Shown: positions 32,645-42,403, numbered from the stretch's first letter. The stretch is DNA of 64,000 nt from VGSG01 sp040756375 (GCA_040756375.1 JBFLZC010000027.1:12164-76163); one strand, 5' to 3'. Numbers and translations are program-made. The notes: generated by a model from the letters alone, not told the origin.

Positions 32645-32980
32645 CTATACTGCAATTCCGGTGGGTTCGGGAGTTTCTTCAGGTACGAAACGAACCTCTA
32701 CCTTTCTGTGGAGGGCTCTGGCTATTCTTGAAGCCATCTCCAGAAAATCCCCTTCGTAATCCGTTTCTTCGATGTCATCTATGACCGATACATTGGTTCC
32801 CACAAGGTCGGCAAGTTGCTCCTGGGTCAGACCTGCCTGATTGCGGAGGCTATAAAGTTGTCGGGCAATGTCGGCTTTGACACCCAGATCTTCAAAGTAC
32901 TTCTCCATCTCCGGATCGCCTTTGATGTATCGGTCGTAAGCCCAGTGGTAAGCGTCTGAACTGAGTTTTTTCTCTTCCAT
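32645..32980 (-). CDS. HigA-like antitoxin (XRE family)
   Basis: The product is 111 aa from the ATG at 32980, which lies one base after the toxin stop codon, with AAGG 8 bp upstream. A helix-turn-helix spans about 48-90 (SLRNQAGLTQEQLADLVGTNVSVIDDIEE), preceded by a 35-residue helical N-terminus (AYHWAYDRYIKGDPEMEKYFEDLG) and ending in a RKVEVRFVPEE strand. This is the usual design of antitoxins paired with Gp49-like toxins, with the toxin encoded first. It would neutralise the toxin and repress the operon. Confidence 0.88.
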   Translation of the reverse strand: MEEKKLSSDAYHWAYDRYIKGDPEMEKYFEDLGVKADIARQLYSLRNQAGLTQEQLADLVGTNVSVIDDIEETDYEGDFLEMASRIARALHRKVEVRFVPEETPEPTGIAV

Positions 32981-32981
32981 A

Positions 32982-33353
32982 TCAAGCCTTCCATCGAAAG
33001 GTATGGGTTTGTGGATCGGCTTCAAACTTCTTCTTTAGGTCTACGGCCCTATCAATCTCCTTTGGAGGAACCTCTTTCTCCTTTTTTAATCCGTGGGTGA
33101 GTACTACAACCTGGTTCACATAAAAGAAGTATAGCATACGATAGTTGAGACTCTGAAATCTCACTCGGAGTTCATAAATGCCGTCCCTCAGATAATCACA
33201 TTCAGGTCGTCGAAGGTCATATCCGAATGACCTCAATATCCCTATCCATTTCAAACACTTGGCTCTGTGCTTCAGTTGAAGTCCATCAAGCCAGTCGGAC
33301 ATCGGGACCGATCCGTCATCCTCCATATAAAACACGATTTCTACCGACGGCAC
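32982..33353 (-). CDS. HigB/Gp49-like toxin of the RelE superfamily
   Basis: The 123-aa protein is a phage-derived Gp49-like (RelE/ParE superfamily) toxin. It shows the N-terminal strand, the helical MSDWLDGLQLKHRAKCLKWIGIL block, DYLRDGIYELRVRFQSLNYRMLYFF with the basic residues expected for mRNA cleavage on the ribosome, and VVVLTHGLKKEKEVPPKEIDRAV at the C-terminus. Start is GTG at 33353 with AGGAGG 6 bp upstream. It precedes its antitoxin by one base. Confidence 0.88.
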   Translation of the reverse strand: MPSVEIVFYMEDDGSVPMSDWLDGLQLKHRAKCLKWIGILRSFGYDLRRPECDYLRDGIYELRVRFQSLNYRMLYFFYVNQVVVLTHGLKKEKEVPPKEIDRAVDLKKKFEADPQTHTFRWKA

Positions 33354-33652
33354 CCGTTCCTCCTCTGCGACTTGCTTATTACGGAATAGGGGAAAAGGTC
33401 AAGTTTGGATCAGATGAAACCCTTTCAAAATCTCTGGACGAAACCCCACGGATTCCCACTCGGCAAGGAGGAGTCTTTTGGAAAGTTCCAAGAGATCTCC
33501 TCCCGCGACCGGTCAATTACTCGCCAGGAAACCACCAGGGCCCACTCTCTCACGAGACGCACGCCGGAATTCCGAGCCACGTACGTCGGGTGTTTGGGGA
33601 TACATTGCCGGAGACGGTCTAAATAAGCGTTCTCCACCATCAGATCTCTTGG

Positions 33653-34657
33653 TTATCGCGGACCTGGGGGTGGGGCCGCGCCTGGCGGGGCCTGAGGGAG
33701 GCGTCTGATGATCTCCTCGAACTGTTGTTTGAGCTGCTGTTGAGCCTCAGGGCGTACTTCTATTGTGCCCGAAGGTTTCTGACCGGCGACCGCGGTGTCC
33801 GGGGCCCACACCTCGACATCATCGTCGGTCGCTCTGGCCACAAGCTGTCCATCAGGAGTCAAGACCTCAAAGTCCACCCTATGCCGCGCGTTCTTCATCC
33901 TGGCCACAAAGTCGGTCAGCCACGTGATGCGCTCGTCCACTCCGGCTTCCATCCAGCGCGGCCCTGCGGTGAATGTGCTGAAATTGCGGTCAGCAGCCTG
34001 AAAGACGCCTGCCGATATCAGGCGGTCCACTTCGAGTTGCACCGTCCTGAGCGAGGCACCCCTTGTTCCGTGTTTCGCCATCTCAATAGGGGTTTTCCCA
34101 CGGCCTTCTTTGCGGATCTGTTCAACCCGCTGCTCAACCTTTATCGCCTGAGCAGGAAGGAGGAAATACCTGAAGAAGACAAACAAGGCTATGCCCACAG
34201 GCACGGCAAAGAGGATTCCAAGAATGAGAGGCGGGATTCGCTCCATTAGCCTCTTGCGAGGTTCCGCCCGTTCCCACCGGTGCTCTCCTGGGAGGACGTG
34301 TCCGCATTCAGGGCAAGTGAGGTGCGTCGGCGATACCTGTGCGCGGCACTGGGGGCACTGGGAAAGCAGGTCCGGGTCCGCTGCGGGCCTACTGGGTTTG
34401 ACCGCACGCTCAGGTGGCGGCACAGGGACACGTTGGAACTCAGTCCAGCCCGATTCGAACCGGGGAGGTGGTGGTGGTGCTTCGAGAAGTTCAGCCTCGG
34501 AGGGCAAAATCAGCTTGCGCGAAACCAACATCCGAAGGAGCTTGTCGAGTTGCTCGTCGCTGACCGCATACTCGATCCTCAACGCATGGCGGCCTTTCCC
34601 CGCGCGCAGGTCTTCAACAAACCTCTTCGCGTTGATTGTTCGTTTCGGCTGATCCAT
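33653..34657 (-). CDS. Zinc-ribbon membrane protein of a kinase operon
   Basis: A 334-aa protein not matching a named family. Residues 1-60 form a helical domain (NAKRFVEDLRAGKGRHALRIEYAVSDEQL), 60-95 are Pro-rich, and 98-125 are a zinc ribbon (CPQCRAQ ... CPECGH). A membrane helix lies at about 142-168 (PPLILGILFAVPVGIALFVFFRYFLL). The part beyond 175 is predicted extracytoplasmic with a Pro/Gly-rich end. The first domain resembles short regions seen in proteins beside bacterial Ser/Thr kinases. It starts 21 bp after the kinase stop, so it is probably co-transcribed and may be a substrate or sensor. Confidence 0.75.
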   Translation of the reverse strand: MDQPKRTINAKRFVEDLRAGKGRHALRIEYAVSDEQLDKLLRMLVSRKLILPSEAELLEAPPPPPRFESGWTEFQRVPVPPPERAVKPSRPAADPDLLSQCPQCRAQVSPTHLTCPECGHVLPGEHRWERAEPRKRLMERIPPLILGILFAVPVGIALFVFFRYFLLPAQAIKVEQRVEQIRKEGRGKTPIEMAKHGTRGASLRTVQLEVDRLISAGVFQAADRNFSTFTAGPRWMEAGVDERITWLTDFVARMKNARHRVDFEVLTPDGQLVARATDDDVEVWAPDTAVAGQKPSGTIEVRPEAQQQLKQQFEEIIRRLPQAPPGAAPPPGPR

Positions 34658-34678
34658 TGGATGCGAGTCCGTATCAGG

Positions 34679-37600
34679 TTACGTGCTCTTTGCCAAGCCA
34701 TATTCCCATTCCAAGCCCCAGAGGCGCAAGGCGCCGTCATTGCCCCCGCTGGCGATCATGGACTGATTCGCGAAGAATCGCACCACATTCACCGGGGAAG
34801 GATGGCCTTCCAGCGCTGCCAGACACTTCTGCCCGGGCAGATCCCAAACTCGAAGGGAGCAATCGTCCGAGCCTGTGGCCCAAAAACGCCCGCCGGATGT
34901 GATGTCCATGGCCCGAACAGCTTCAGTATGCTCCTTGACTGATGCCACATTCAAGCCGGAACTGGTGACGTAGATCAATACCTCTCCGGTTTCCAAGCCT
35001 GCCAGCACTTTCTCGTTCCCTTCAGGGCAACAGACGGCCGTCACGGGCACCTTAAGGTCCCGAAAGATGCCCAGCCGGCTCCCGGTATTTGTAGAGCTGC
35101 GATGGATCCGGGTTCCCTGATGCAAGCCGTACACAAAAGCCCCATCACTCGAAAAACATACGAGATCCTTCCCCTGGATGCGATCGCCCAAGAAGGTTGT
35201 TTGCCCCGTCTCTGTGTTCACTCTCACAACCCGATGGTCCCGTGAAAGGGCCAAGAGGTTCTTCCGATCGGGCCAAAGCAGTAACGGCGGGGAGATCCCT
35301 TCTACCTGCCAAACCGTGTGGCCATCGAGGTGCCACCTTCGCAAGGCCCCGTCCTGACAATAGGTGAGCAGCCCCAGGTCTCCGCCCAGCAAGAAGACGC
35401 CCTGCGCAGGGGAGGAAAGGCTGAAGACGCGAGTGCACGAACCCGTGACCACGTCCCACAGCGCCGCGGTCCGATCTCGACTCCCGGAAAGCATGAGTAG
35501 GCTGTTGTCGGAAACGTCCAGGCAGGTCACGGCCTTCTCATGGTGTTCGAACGAGCGGATGAAAGCTGACGATTTCAAGAGGGTGGGTTTGCATGGGCCT
35601 ATGATGAGGTTCCTTATCAGAATTGCTTCCTTTGACCATGCGAATCCCGCGGTGCTCCGTATGCGCTCGAAGCCTTCGAGGGCCTCCATGATCCGGCCTT
35701 CACGCCACGCCTTCCGGAAGCTGTCCAGGGCTTGGGTAAAGCTGTCGTGGAGACGAGCCAGCTCCTGGAAGGTGCGTGGCCGGCTCACCGCCGGCTCCAA
35801 GAAGTTCCTGTCAAACCAGCCCGTATCGAGCGTCCACAGGCGCACCGAGCCGCGCATTGCGCCGATAAGCAGGCGATGTTCGTCTCCGGAAACTGCACAT
35901 GTGGTCAGGCGCTCGCCAGGGAGACTGATGGTGCGACAGCAGCGAAAGTGTTTGATATCCCACATCTTGATGTGGCCGTCACCCGCGGCTGAGACTAAAT
36001 ATCGGTCTCCGTCCATGAAACTGAGAGCGGTTATTTTGGAATGATGACCGGCAAGTTCCCCCAAGGCTCGTCCAGAGGCCGCATCCCAGAGACGCACCAC
36101 TTCGTCTGCGCCGCCCGTTGCAACAACAGAACCGCCCACGGAAACGCGCAGCGCGGTGATTACCCCGGTATGCGCAGCCACTATGAAATCCGGCTCCTGA
36201 GGGCGTGCGGATAGCCAGAGTTCAAGCGTGCCGTCTTCCCGGCCGATAAGCAGGGATTCGCCGGCTTGTGCGAATTCGAGGCCGGCAACTCCCGATGTGC
36301 GGGGTGGAGTGGCCCACGCGACTTTCCCCGAGTCTGTTTCCAGCACGTGTACTCGACCTTCCTCGCCCCAGGCTGCGAGAAACCGAGAGTCGGGCGAAAA
36401 GCGCACACCGTATGCGGCTATCCCGGGATAGACCCGCAGTCGCTCGCCCCGGGATACTTCCCAAAGATCAAGGGTCTTGAAGGCCTGTCCATATGCAATC
36501 GCTGCCAGCCTGCTATCCCGTGAAAAGGCAGCGGCCCGGGGAACCATACTGAATGTGCGAACGTTCTTAAGGCAGCGGCCCGATTCCAGGTCCCAAGTGC
36601 GGATGGATCGGTCTTCGCCCAGCGAGTGCGCAGCACTCCCGTCAGACGAAAACGCCACTGCGAGGATACTTTTCACATGACCCGCGAACGAGCCCTTCTC
36701 CTCGATGGGCGCAAATCCCTGCGAGTCCACAAAGTGACGGGGATCGCCGTCATACTCAATCCATCGCTGGCTGTAATTAGGGTTCTCTTGGCTCGCTTCC
36801 TGCAACAGTGGGACGGCGGACGCTGCATCTCCCCGTTGGAGCGCCACCAGGCCCATGAAGTACTTGTAATCCGGAGTACCCCTTGTCTCGATCTTCAGGG
36901 ATTGCATCCGGCTCACGATCTCTTGGTCGGAAGTCTCACCGGCAGCCCATCTGAGCACATCGAGATTGTACACGGTTTGCAGGTGGTCGGTATCTGAGGA
37001 ATGTGCGTCTTCGAGCAGCTTTCTCGCCTCATCTTCTCGCCCCAGATCGAGCAGGGAGACGGCTTGGTTATTCAATGAATCAGCCTTCAGAGCGAGCACG
37101 TTGGGACGCGGCCTCGGTCTCGAATCAGGCGCCAATTGGCTGTATACCGATTCGAGAGCGCCACAAAGCTCTACAAAAGAAGAGAATCGATTGTCGGCCT
37201 TCTTCTCCAGACAGGCCATGACCAAGTCCGCGAGTGCGGGTGGGATTGTGTCGCGCACTGAACAGGGATCAACGGGAGGCGACTTCAGATGGGCCCTAGC
37301 CAGCGCGGAGAGGGAGAAACCGTTCGGGAAGCGAAAAGGCATGGATCCGACGGCCAATTCATAAAGCATGATCCCGAACGAATAAATGTCCGCCCTGATG
37401 TCGACAAGAGAGTTCTTACGGAAACGCTCGGGGGCCATGTACCACGGTGAGCCGACCAGCCCGTCCTCCTCCAACGTGAGGTTCGCATCCGTGTCGTCCT
37501 GTCCGTCCCGGCGGGTCCCAGTAGGATCCTCGTCGTCCGAGCTTGTTCGTGCCCGCTTCACCAGACCAAAGTCGGTAATTTTGAGCATACCGTCTCGAGT

Positions 37601-38335
37601 GAGCAGGCAGTTGGCGGGTTTCACATCCCTGTGGATCATCCCGTGTTGTTCGGCATGGATCATTCCGTGGCAGAATTGGAGCATGAGATCGACGATCTCT
37701 CGAAGGTCCTTGAGGTCGTCCTTTTCCATGCGTTCAGCGAGGCTTCCACCGTTCACGTATTCGATGAAGAGTCGAGGCAGCCCATTGATAACGCGGGCGT
37801 AGTAGCATGTGGCGATGTTGGGGTGCACCCCCAAATGTACCCAGAACTCGGCTTCCCTGAGGAACCTCCGGATGGTCTTTTCGCTGGTCATCGCATGCGG
37901 AAGAGGGGTCTTGATCGCCAGCATCATCTTCCACAGCCGGTGAAACACGAAATGGACCCGGCCCATGCCGCCCCCCTTGGAACCGAGAACCTCGTAAAGG
38001 CCCTCGATCACATCCCCGCGCTGCCAGCGCGTCTGCGTGGTATCCATGGTCCAGTCGGAAGTCGATTCACCCTGTTCCGTTCCCTGCGGGGACATTAAGT
38101 CCGGCTCCGGGCCGAGCCGGGTAACCTTGACGCCAAAACCCGCATTCTCCAGGGCGCGGACAAGACGCTTGAAGTCCTTGTCCATAGCCACCTTTTTCAA
38201 AACGAGCGAACGACTGGAAAGCGTAGACCAAAGCTGATCAGGGGTGCGTTTCAAAATGTTGGCAAGAACTGTCACGATGGAGTCGGACCCGTCGGATTCC
38301 GGCGTAGACCATATTTTGAGGGAGACGTAGTCCAA
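34679..38335 (-). CDS. Ser/Thr protein kinase with WD40 repeats
   Basis: A 1218-aa Hanks-type kinase. Residues 1-75 form a small alpha/beta domain that looks like the L7/L12-ClpS-like module found before some bacterial kinases (inference). The kinase domain spans about 112-400: Gly loop GSKGGGMGRV, Lys142, HRDVKPAN (235-242), DFG (255-257), then SPWYMAPE. A TPR-like stretch (about 410-540) links to two WD40 arrays, roughly 545-870 and 930-1215, with repeats such as VVATGGADEVVRLWDAASG and FWATGSDDCSLRVWDLPGQ. No membrane helix is seen, so it is cytoplasmic. It lies 55 bp downstream of the PAS histidine kinase gene and 21 bp upstream of the zinc-ribbon gene. Substrates unknown. Confidence 0.93.
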   Translation of the reverse strand: MDYVSLKIWSTPESDGSDSIVTVLANILKRTPDQLWSTLSSRSLVLKKVAMDKDFKRLVRALENAGFGVKVTRLGPEPDLMSPQGTEQGESTSDWTMDTTQTRWQRGDVIEGLYEVLGSKGGGMGRVHFVFHRLWKMMLAIKTPLPHAMTSEKTIRRFLREAEFWVHLGVHPNIATCYYARVINGLPRLFIEYVNGGSLAERMEKDDLKDLREIVDLMLQFCHGMIHAEQHGMIHRDVKPANCLLTRDGMLKITDFGLVKRARTSSDDEDPTGTRRDGQDDTDANLTLEEDGLVGSPWYMAPERFRKNSLVDIRADIYSFGIMLYELAVGSMPFRFPNGFSLSALARAHLKSPPVDPCSVRDTIPPALADLVMACLEKKADNRFSSFVELCGALESVYSQLAPDSRPRPRPNVLALKADSLNNQAVSLLDLGREDEARKLLEDAHSSDTDHLQTVYNLDVLRWAAGETSDQEIVSRMQSLKIETRGTPDYKYFMGLVALQRGDAASAVPLLQEASQENPNYSQRWIEYDGDPRHFVDSQGFAPIEEKGSFAGHVKSILAVAFSSDGSAAHSLGEDRSIRTWDLESGRCLKNVRTFSMVPRAAAFSRDSRLAAIAYGQAFKTLDLWEVSRGERLRVYPGIAAYGVRFSPDSRFLAAWGEEGRVHVLETDSGKVAWATPPRTSGVAGLEFAQAGESLLIGREDGTLELWLSARPQEPDFIVAAHTGVITALRVSVGGSVVATGGADEVVRLWDAASGRALGELAGHHSKITALSFMDGDRYLVSAAGDGHIKMWDIKHFRCCRTISLPGERLTTCAVSGDEHRLLIGAMRGSVRLWTLDTGWFDRNFLEPAVSRPRTFQELARLHDSFTQALDSFRKAWREGRIMEALEGFERIRSTAGFAWSKEAILIRNLIIGPCKPTLLKSSAFIRSFEHHEKAVTCLDVSDNSLLMLSGSRDRTAALWDVVTGSCTRVFSLSSPAQGVFLLGGDLGLLTYCQDGALRRWHLDGHTVWQVEGISPPLLLWPDRKNLLALSRDHRVVRVNTETGQTTFLGDRIQGKDLVCFSSDGAFVYGLHQGTRIHRSSTNTGSRLGIFRDLKVPVTAVCCPEGNEKVLAGLETGEVLIYVTSSGLNVASVKEHTEAVRAMDITSGGRFWATGSDDCSLRVWDLPGQKCLAALEGHPSPVNVVRFFANQSMIASGGNDGALRLWGLEWEYGLAKST

Positions 38336-38390
38336 GCGACTCTCCAGCGCAGGGCAGGCTATACTTTATGACGATAGGCAGCTTGATACG

Positions 38391-41171
38391 TTATATTTCT
38401 TGATCATGCGCGTCTGCTATGGTCGTGTTGATCATTTGGGCAAGTCTGTCGACGTCAACGGGCTTGTCTATAACTCCGTCCACGGCCGATTCCACCATAT
38501 TCTCCGGCGGGAGGTTTTGCCCCGTCCACCCGGTAAGGAGCAGAAAAGGAGGCTTTGGGATGTTTCTGTCCCGGCAAATCTCCTTCATTACCTTGCCGAC
38601 CTCCCAGCCGTTCATGTCAGGCATAATGAGGTCGCACAACGTGAGGTCGATACGGTTCTCCTCAAAGATCCGAAGACCCTCAGCTCCGGACGTGGCAGTG
38701 AATACCCGATGACCTATCATAGTGAGAAAGCTCTCCAGCACTTCGAGAACCGCGGTCGTATCATCAATGATCAGGATGCTGAGAGCGAGGCTTTGGGGTA
38801 CTTCAGTGACCGACGCGGCTTTCGCGGGCGGCGCTAGGGCAAGGGGGAGCTCGATCGTGAATGTGGTGCCCCGACCCTCCACGCTCTCCACAGAGATCTC
38901 GCCGCCGTGCCGAGCTATTATCCCGTGGCTTACCGCGAGGCCCATGCCCGTGCCGATGTCGAACCCTTTTGTGCTCCAGAAAGGCTCGAACACCTTGGAG
39001 AGATCGGCCCTGGGAATGCCCACGCCCGTGTCATGCACTTTCAGGAGCACTCGATCTCCGTCGATGAACGTGCCGATATGAATATCGCCCCCGTGCGGCA
39101 AAGCCTCTGCCGCGTTCTTGACAAGATTGAGGACCACTTCAAAGAGTTCGCCCTCTCTTCCTTGCACCACGCAACCTTCAGGGAGATCGTGCGTCAAGTT
39201 TACCTTGATTCCTGTGCGCTCGGGATTAGTTTTCCACCAGGGTTCGCTCATTTCCACAGCCTGAACCGCGATGTCGGAAAGATCACAGATGCTCACATCG
39301 TGCCCGGGCTCCTCCTCCCTGATTCGGGCGAATTTCTGGAGCCGTCGGACCGTTTCCGCGCCGTGTCTTACGCTTCGGAGGGTTCGTTCGAGCGTCGCGG
39401 CGAGTGGCGCCAAGTTGCCTCGCCTGAGATCGAGCAAGGCAAGCTCGATCCCGCCCATCACGATCTGGAGCAAGTTATTAAAGTTGTGGGCCACTCCGCC
39501 GGCAAGGTCCGCCACCGCCTTGAGGCGCTCGGTCTGAATCAGCAGCTCTCCAGCCCGCTTTTCTTCCGTGATGTCCAGCACGTTGCCCATGGTGGCGCCC
39601 CGGCCGTCGTACAGGACGGTCGTTGCCATAAGTTTGAGCCACCTAGTTTTGCCGTCTTTGCCAATGGCGCGAAAATCGTACAACGGGGGTGCAGACAGGC
39701 CCAACGATCTCGCAGTACCCCGTGATTTGACCATTTCTCGGTCCTCGGGATGGACAAAGAGCCAGAATTCCTGACCGATTATCTCCGACTTATGATATCC
39801 GGTCATCTCGGCCAATCTGTCATTCGCAAAGACAAGCCGACCATCCTGATGAATAAATATGCCGGTTAGTGAATTCTCCGTGAGCAGCTTGTAGCGCCAT
39901 TCGCTTTCTTTGAGCGCATCGCGTGCTCTCTTGGCGTCGCTGATGTCAAGTGAAGTGAACACGAGGCCGCCGGAGAGATCCCCTGGCGTGATCGGAGCCG
40001 ACGTAATTTGAAGGTCGAAAAGAGATCCGTCTTTTCGCCGGCAGCGTGTTTCCGCGGCTCCGACACCGCGTTCCTTGATCTGGGCGAGGGTTACTCTCGC
40101 TACTCGCTCGTATTCCTCTTGATTGTCATAGAATATCCTGGTGCTCTGGCCCACCAGTTCGTCACTCGTATACCCAGTCCTCTTGCAGAGGTTGTCATTC
40201 ACCCACAGGAGAAGCCTCTTATCCGAAATCATGCCGATGCTGATGGGGGCGGTCTGAAGCACTGTCCTCAGCGTAGCTTCGCTCTCACGCTGCGCCTGCT
40301 CCATCCGTCTTTGCTCCGTGATGTCCCGAATGTGCTCGATGATTCCCGTGATTTGTTCGGTGTTCTCGTCGATCAAAGGATACGAGTACAGCTCGACCCA
40401 GCGAGGTTGGTCTGCTCCGGCGCGGTGAACGGCGACGACTCCTGTGGCGGGCAGGCCGGTTTCCATAGCCCGTCTGCTGGGACAGTCTTCGCACAAGCTT
40501 GTCAGACCGTGAAAGGCTTCGTAGCATTTCCTCCCTTCAAGAGGCCCGGCTTGGGCGAACGCTTGGGAAACAACAGCATTCACGCGAAGGATGTTGAAAT
40601 CTTTATCCAAAACAGAGATACCATCACGTATCCCGGCGAAGACGTTGGCCAGGAATCGCTCGCTCTCCCTCAGAGCTTGTTCTGCCCGTTTTCGGCTCGT
40701 GATGTCTTCTACGACGCCTTCGATATACTTGATGGATTGGTCCTCGTTGCGCACCAGCCGTACGTGGACGTTGCCGACAATCTGAGTTCCGTCTTTCCTA
40801 CGATACTCGTTCTCGAAGCTGAGCAGACGGTCTTCCTTCTTTGCCATCTCAATAATCTGCTTGCGCTTATCCGGTATGACGAACAGATCCCGTGCGATAT
40901 CTTTTACAGAGGCCGTCAATTCCTGAGGAGACTCGTACCCCAGCATTTCCGCGTACGCCTTATTCACACGCAGGAAGGTCCCCTGCTCTGTAGCCCGAAA
41001 GGCAGGGATCGGCCCGTTGTCGAAGAAGCCCCGGTAGGTAATCTGATCATCCTGGGCCGCTCTCGCTTGGGCTCGGGAAAGGGCAAGATCCTCCCTAAGG
41101 CGTGCAAGCTCCGAGCGCAACTCCAGAAGCTCTTCACGAAGCTCTTTAAGAGAGGTGTCCTCGTCTTTCAT
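38391..41171 (-). CDS. Multi-PAS hybrid sensor histidine kinase/response regulator
   Basis: The 926-aa soluble protein begins with a coiled coil (residues 8-42). Four PAS domains follow at about 46-160, 170-285, 290-410 and 415-535, then a HisKA-like segment with GGVAHNFNNLLQ (phospho-acceptor His). The HATPase has DTGVGIPRADLSKVFEPFW and GTGMGLAVSHGI, and a C-terminal receiver (about 800-918) has IDDTTAVLEV, the acceptor Asp in CDLIMPDMNG and LLLTGW. The signal must be cytoplasmic: redox, gas or metabolite. It is the first gene of a minus-strand operon with the WD40 kinase, suggesting His-Asp and Ser/Thr signalling act together. Confidence 0.94.
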   Translation of the reverse strand: MKDEDTSLKELREELLELRSELARLREDLALSRAQARAAQDDQITYRGFFDNGPIPAFRATEQGTFLRVNKAYAEMLGYESPQELTASVKDIARDLFVIPDKRKQIIEMAKKEDRLLSFENEYRRKDGTQIVGNVHVRLVRNEDQSIKYIEGVVEDITSRKRAEQALRESERFLANVFAGIRDGISVLDKDFNILRVNAVVSQAFAQAGPLEGRKCYEAFHGLTSLCEDCPSRRAMETGLPATGVVAVHRAGADQPRWVELYSYPLIDENTEQITGIIEHIRDITEQRRMEQAQRESEATLRTVLQTAPISIGMISDKRLLLWVNDNLCKRTGYTSDELVGQSTRIFYDNQEEYERVARVTLAQIKERGVGAAETRCRRKDGSLFDLQITSAPITPGDLSGGLVFTSLDISDAKRARDALKESEWRYKLLTENSLTGIFIHQDGRLVFANDRLAEMTGYHKSEIIGQEFWLFVHPEDREMVKSRGTARSLGLSAPPLYDFRAIGKDGKTRWLKLMATTVLYDGRGATMGNVLDITEEKRAGELLIQTERLKAVADLAGGVAHNFNNLLQIVMGGIELALLDLRRGNLAPLAATLERTLRSVRHGAETVRRLQKFARIREEEPGHDVSICDLSDIAVQAVEMSEPWWKTNPERTGIKVNLTHDLPEGCVVQGREGELFEVVLNLVKNAAEALPHGGDIHIGTFIDGDRVLLKVHDTGVGIPRADLSKVFEPFWSTKGFDIGTGMGLAVSHGIIARHGGEISVESVEGRGTTFTIELPLALAPPAKAASVTEVPQSLALSILIIDDTTAVLEVLESFLTMIGHRVFTATSGAEGLRIFEENRIDLTLCDLIMPDMNGWEVGKVMKEICRDRNIPKPPFLLLTGWTGQNLPPENMVESAVDGVIDKPVDVDRLAQMINTTIADAHDQEI

Positions 41172-41359
41172 CGTGACCTCAAGGGTAGCGAAGTTTGCCC
41201 AAAAGAGCCAAAACCATCTGCGGGTGCGGTGCTCCCTCCGGCCCCCCCACTTTCACTATTAAACGTTCTTAGGAACAAAACAAGAACCAGAATACAATTT
41301 GTCTACTTCTGGCGCAAGGAATTGCGTGAACAAGTGCCGGTAAGCGTTGGGCCGGCCCG

Positions 41360-42229
41360 TTATTCGTAGAGAAAAAACACCCCGGCCACCATCAGAGCGC
41401 CGCCCACCAGCCGATAGCGGATGTTCTGTTCCCCGAAGAAGATCCACCCCAGCAGGACACTAAAAACCATGCTCAGTCGTTTCACGGAAATCATGTAAGC
41501 AACTGGTGCAAGGCTCATGGCAACAAAGTGAGTAATCTCCATTCCCGTCATGAACAAACCGCCGACCAGAAAGAGCCAAAGGTTGGTTCCTGATATGTTC
41601 ACCCGCCCAATGCCTCGTCTCATTCGGGTAAGACTCACGACTGCAAACACTACTGTTATGAGAAACAACAACAGAATTGCAAAAGGGAGCGCTCCGTAAA
41701 GCAGGACACCCTTTTTCCCGAGCGAAGAAGTGATCGACCAGAGAACGGCAACAAAAAGCATCTTCCGAGATCCCGGATTGGAAAATATCGCCCGGATCGG
41801 GGCCAACAGATTGAGGATGATGAGGTCAGCATTGAGGAGATACGCCCCCGCCGTAACCATGAAAATGCCCAACCCGCCCATGAGGCTGATCCCTTCGTCC
41901 ACGATGACGGCCGCGGTCAGGATTGTGAAAACCGGTGTGAAAGCGAGCAGTGGAACGGTCAGCGAAAGAGGAGCCATCCGAATGGCTTGCAGAAACAGGT
42001 AGTACGCATAGACCTCGACAGGAAGCCCCACAGCCAGCACAATCAGAAGTTCAGCTGAAAAAGGCCGTTTCTCCACGGCAAAGAAGACCGGAATCAACAC
42101 GAGCAGCGATAGGCCCAGGAGCAGGGTCCCGGTAACCCATTCGTCGTTGTCTCTTACAAGGCGCTTGGAGAGCGCGTCGCATCCCGCAGTCAGCAGAGCA
42201 CAGCTTAGGGCTATCGGAAACCAGTGCAT
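41360..42229 (-). CDS. EamA/DMT-family transporter
   Basis: The product is 289 aa from the ATG at 42229 (GGAAG 8 bp upstream). The open frame upstream translates the dispersed repeat at 42267 and is not coding. Ten hydrophobic helices fall in two EamA halves; typical motifs are LPVEVYAYYLFLQAIRMAPLSLTVPLLAFTPVF, cut here by a loop, and APVAYMISVKRLSMVFSVLLGWIFFGE. Drug/metabolite transporters of this family export amino acids, nucleotides or other small metabolites; substrate unknown. It stands alone between the sensor kinase and the Mut7-C gene. Confidence 0.88.
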   Translation of the reverse strand: MHWFPIALSCALLTAGCDALSKRLVRDNDEWVTGTLLLGLSLLVLIPVFFAVEKRPFSAELLIVLAVGLPVEVYAYYLFLQAIRMAPLSLTVPLLAFTPVFTILTAAVIVDEGISLMGGLGIFMVTAGAYLLNADLIILNLLAPIRAIFSNPGSRKMLFVAVLWSITSSLGKKGVLLYGALPFAILLLFLITVVFAVVSLTRMRRGIGRVNISGTNLWLFLVGGLFMTGMEITHFVAMSLAPVAYMISVKRLSMVFSVLLGWIFFGEQNIRYRLVGGALMVAGVFFLYE

Positions 42230-42266
42230 GTGTAAAACTTCCGTGCCTGGGAATATACAATGAGTT

Positions 42267-42403
42267 ATGAAAGCTCTCGCCTTCGGCAAGCGCTCCGGGT
42301 GTTCGCCTCGGAGATCGGCTGCAAAACCGGACGGGCAACCACAAGGGTTGCCCCTACGCGGAACACCCAAACCACCCCATACGTAGACCCGACCGTGGGT
42401 GCC
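42267..42403 (-). repeat. Dispersed modular repeat A, copy 3 (hairpin type 2, intact)
   Basis: Read on the minus strand, it has the left end GGTCGGGTCTACGTATGGGG, a centre with GTAGGGGCAACCCTTGTGG and TTGCCCGTCCGG, and the right end GATCTCCGAGGCGAA to GAGAGCTTTCAT. It is the uninterrupted counterpart of the copy at 20012 and fills the spacer between the EamA and Mut7-C genes. Confidence 0.8.

Noticed and set aside
32331..32759. A 142-codon plus-strand frame
   Set aside because: Low-complexity translation of spacer plus the antisense of the antitoxin gene; no start signal.
42230..42370. N-terminal extension of the EamA transporter frame
   Set aside because: The extra 47 codons are a translation of the modular repeat; a good ribosome site marks the ATG at 42229.
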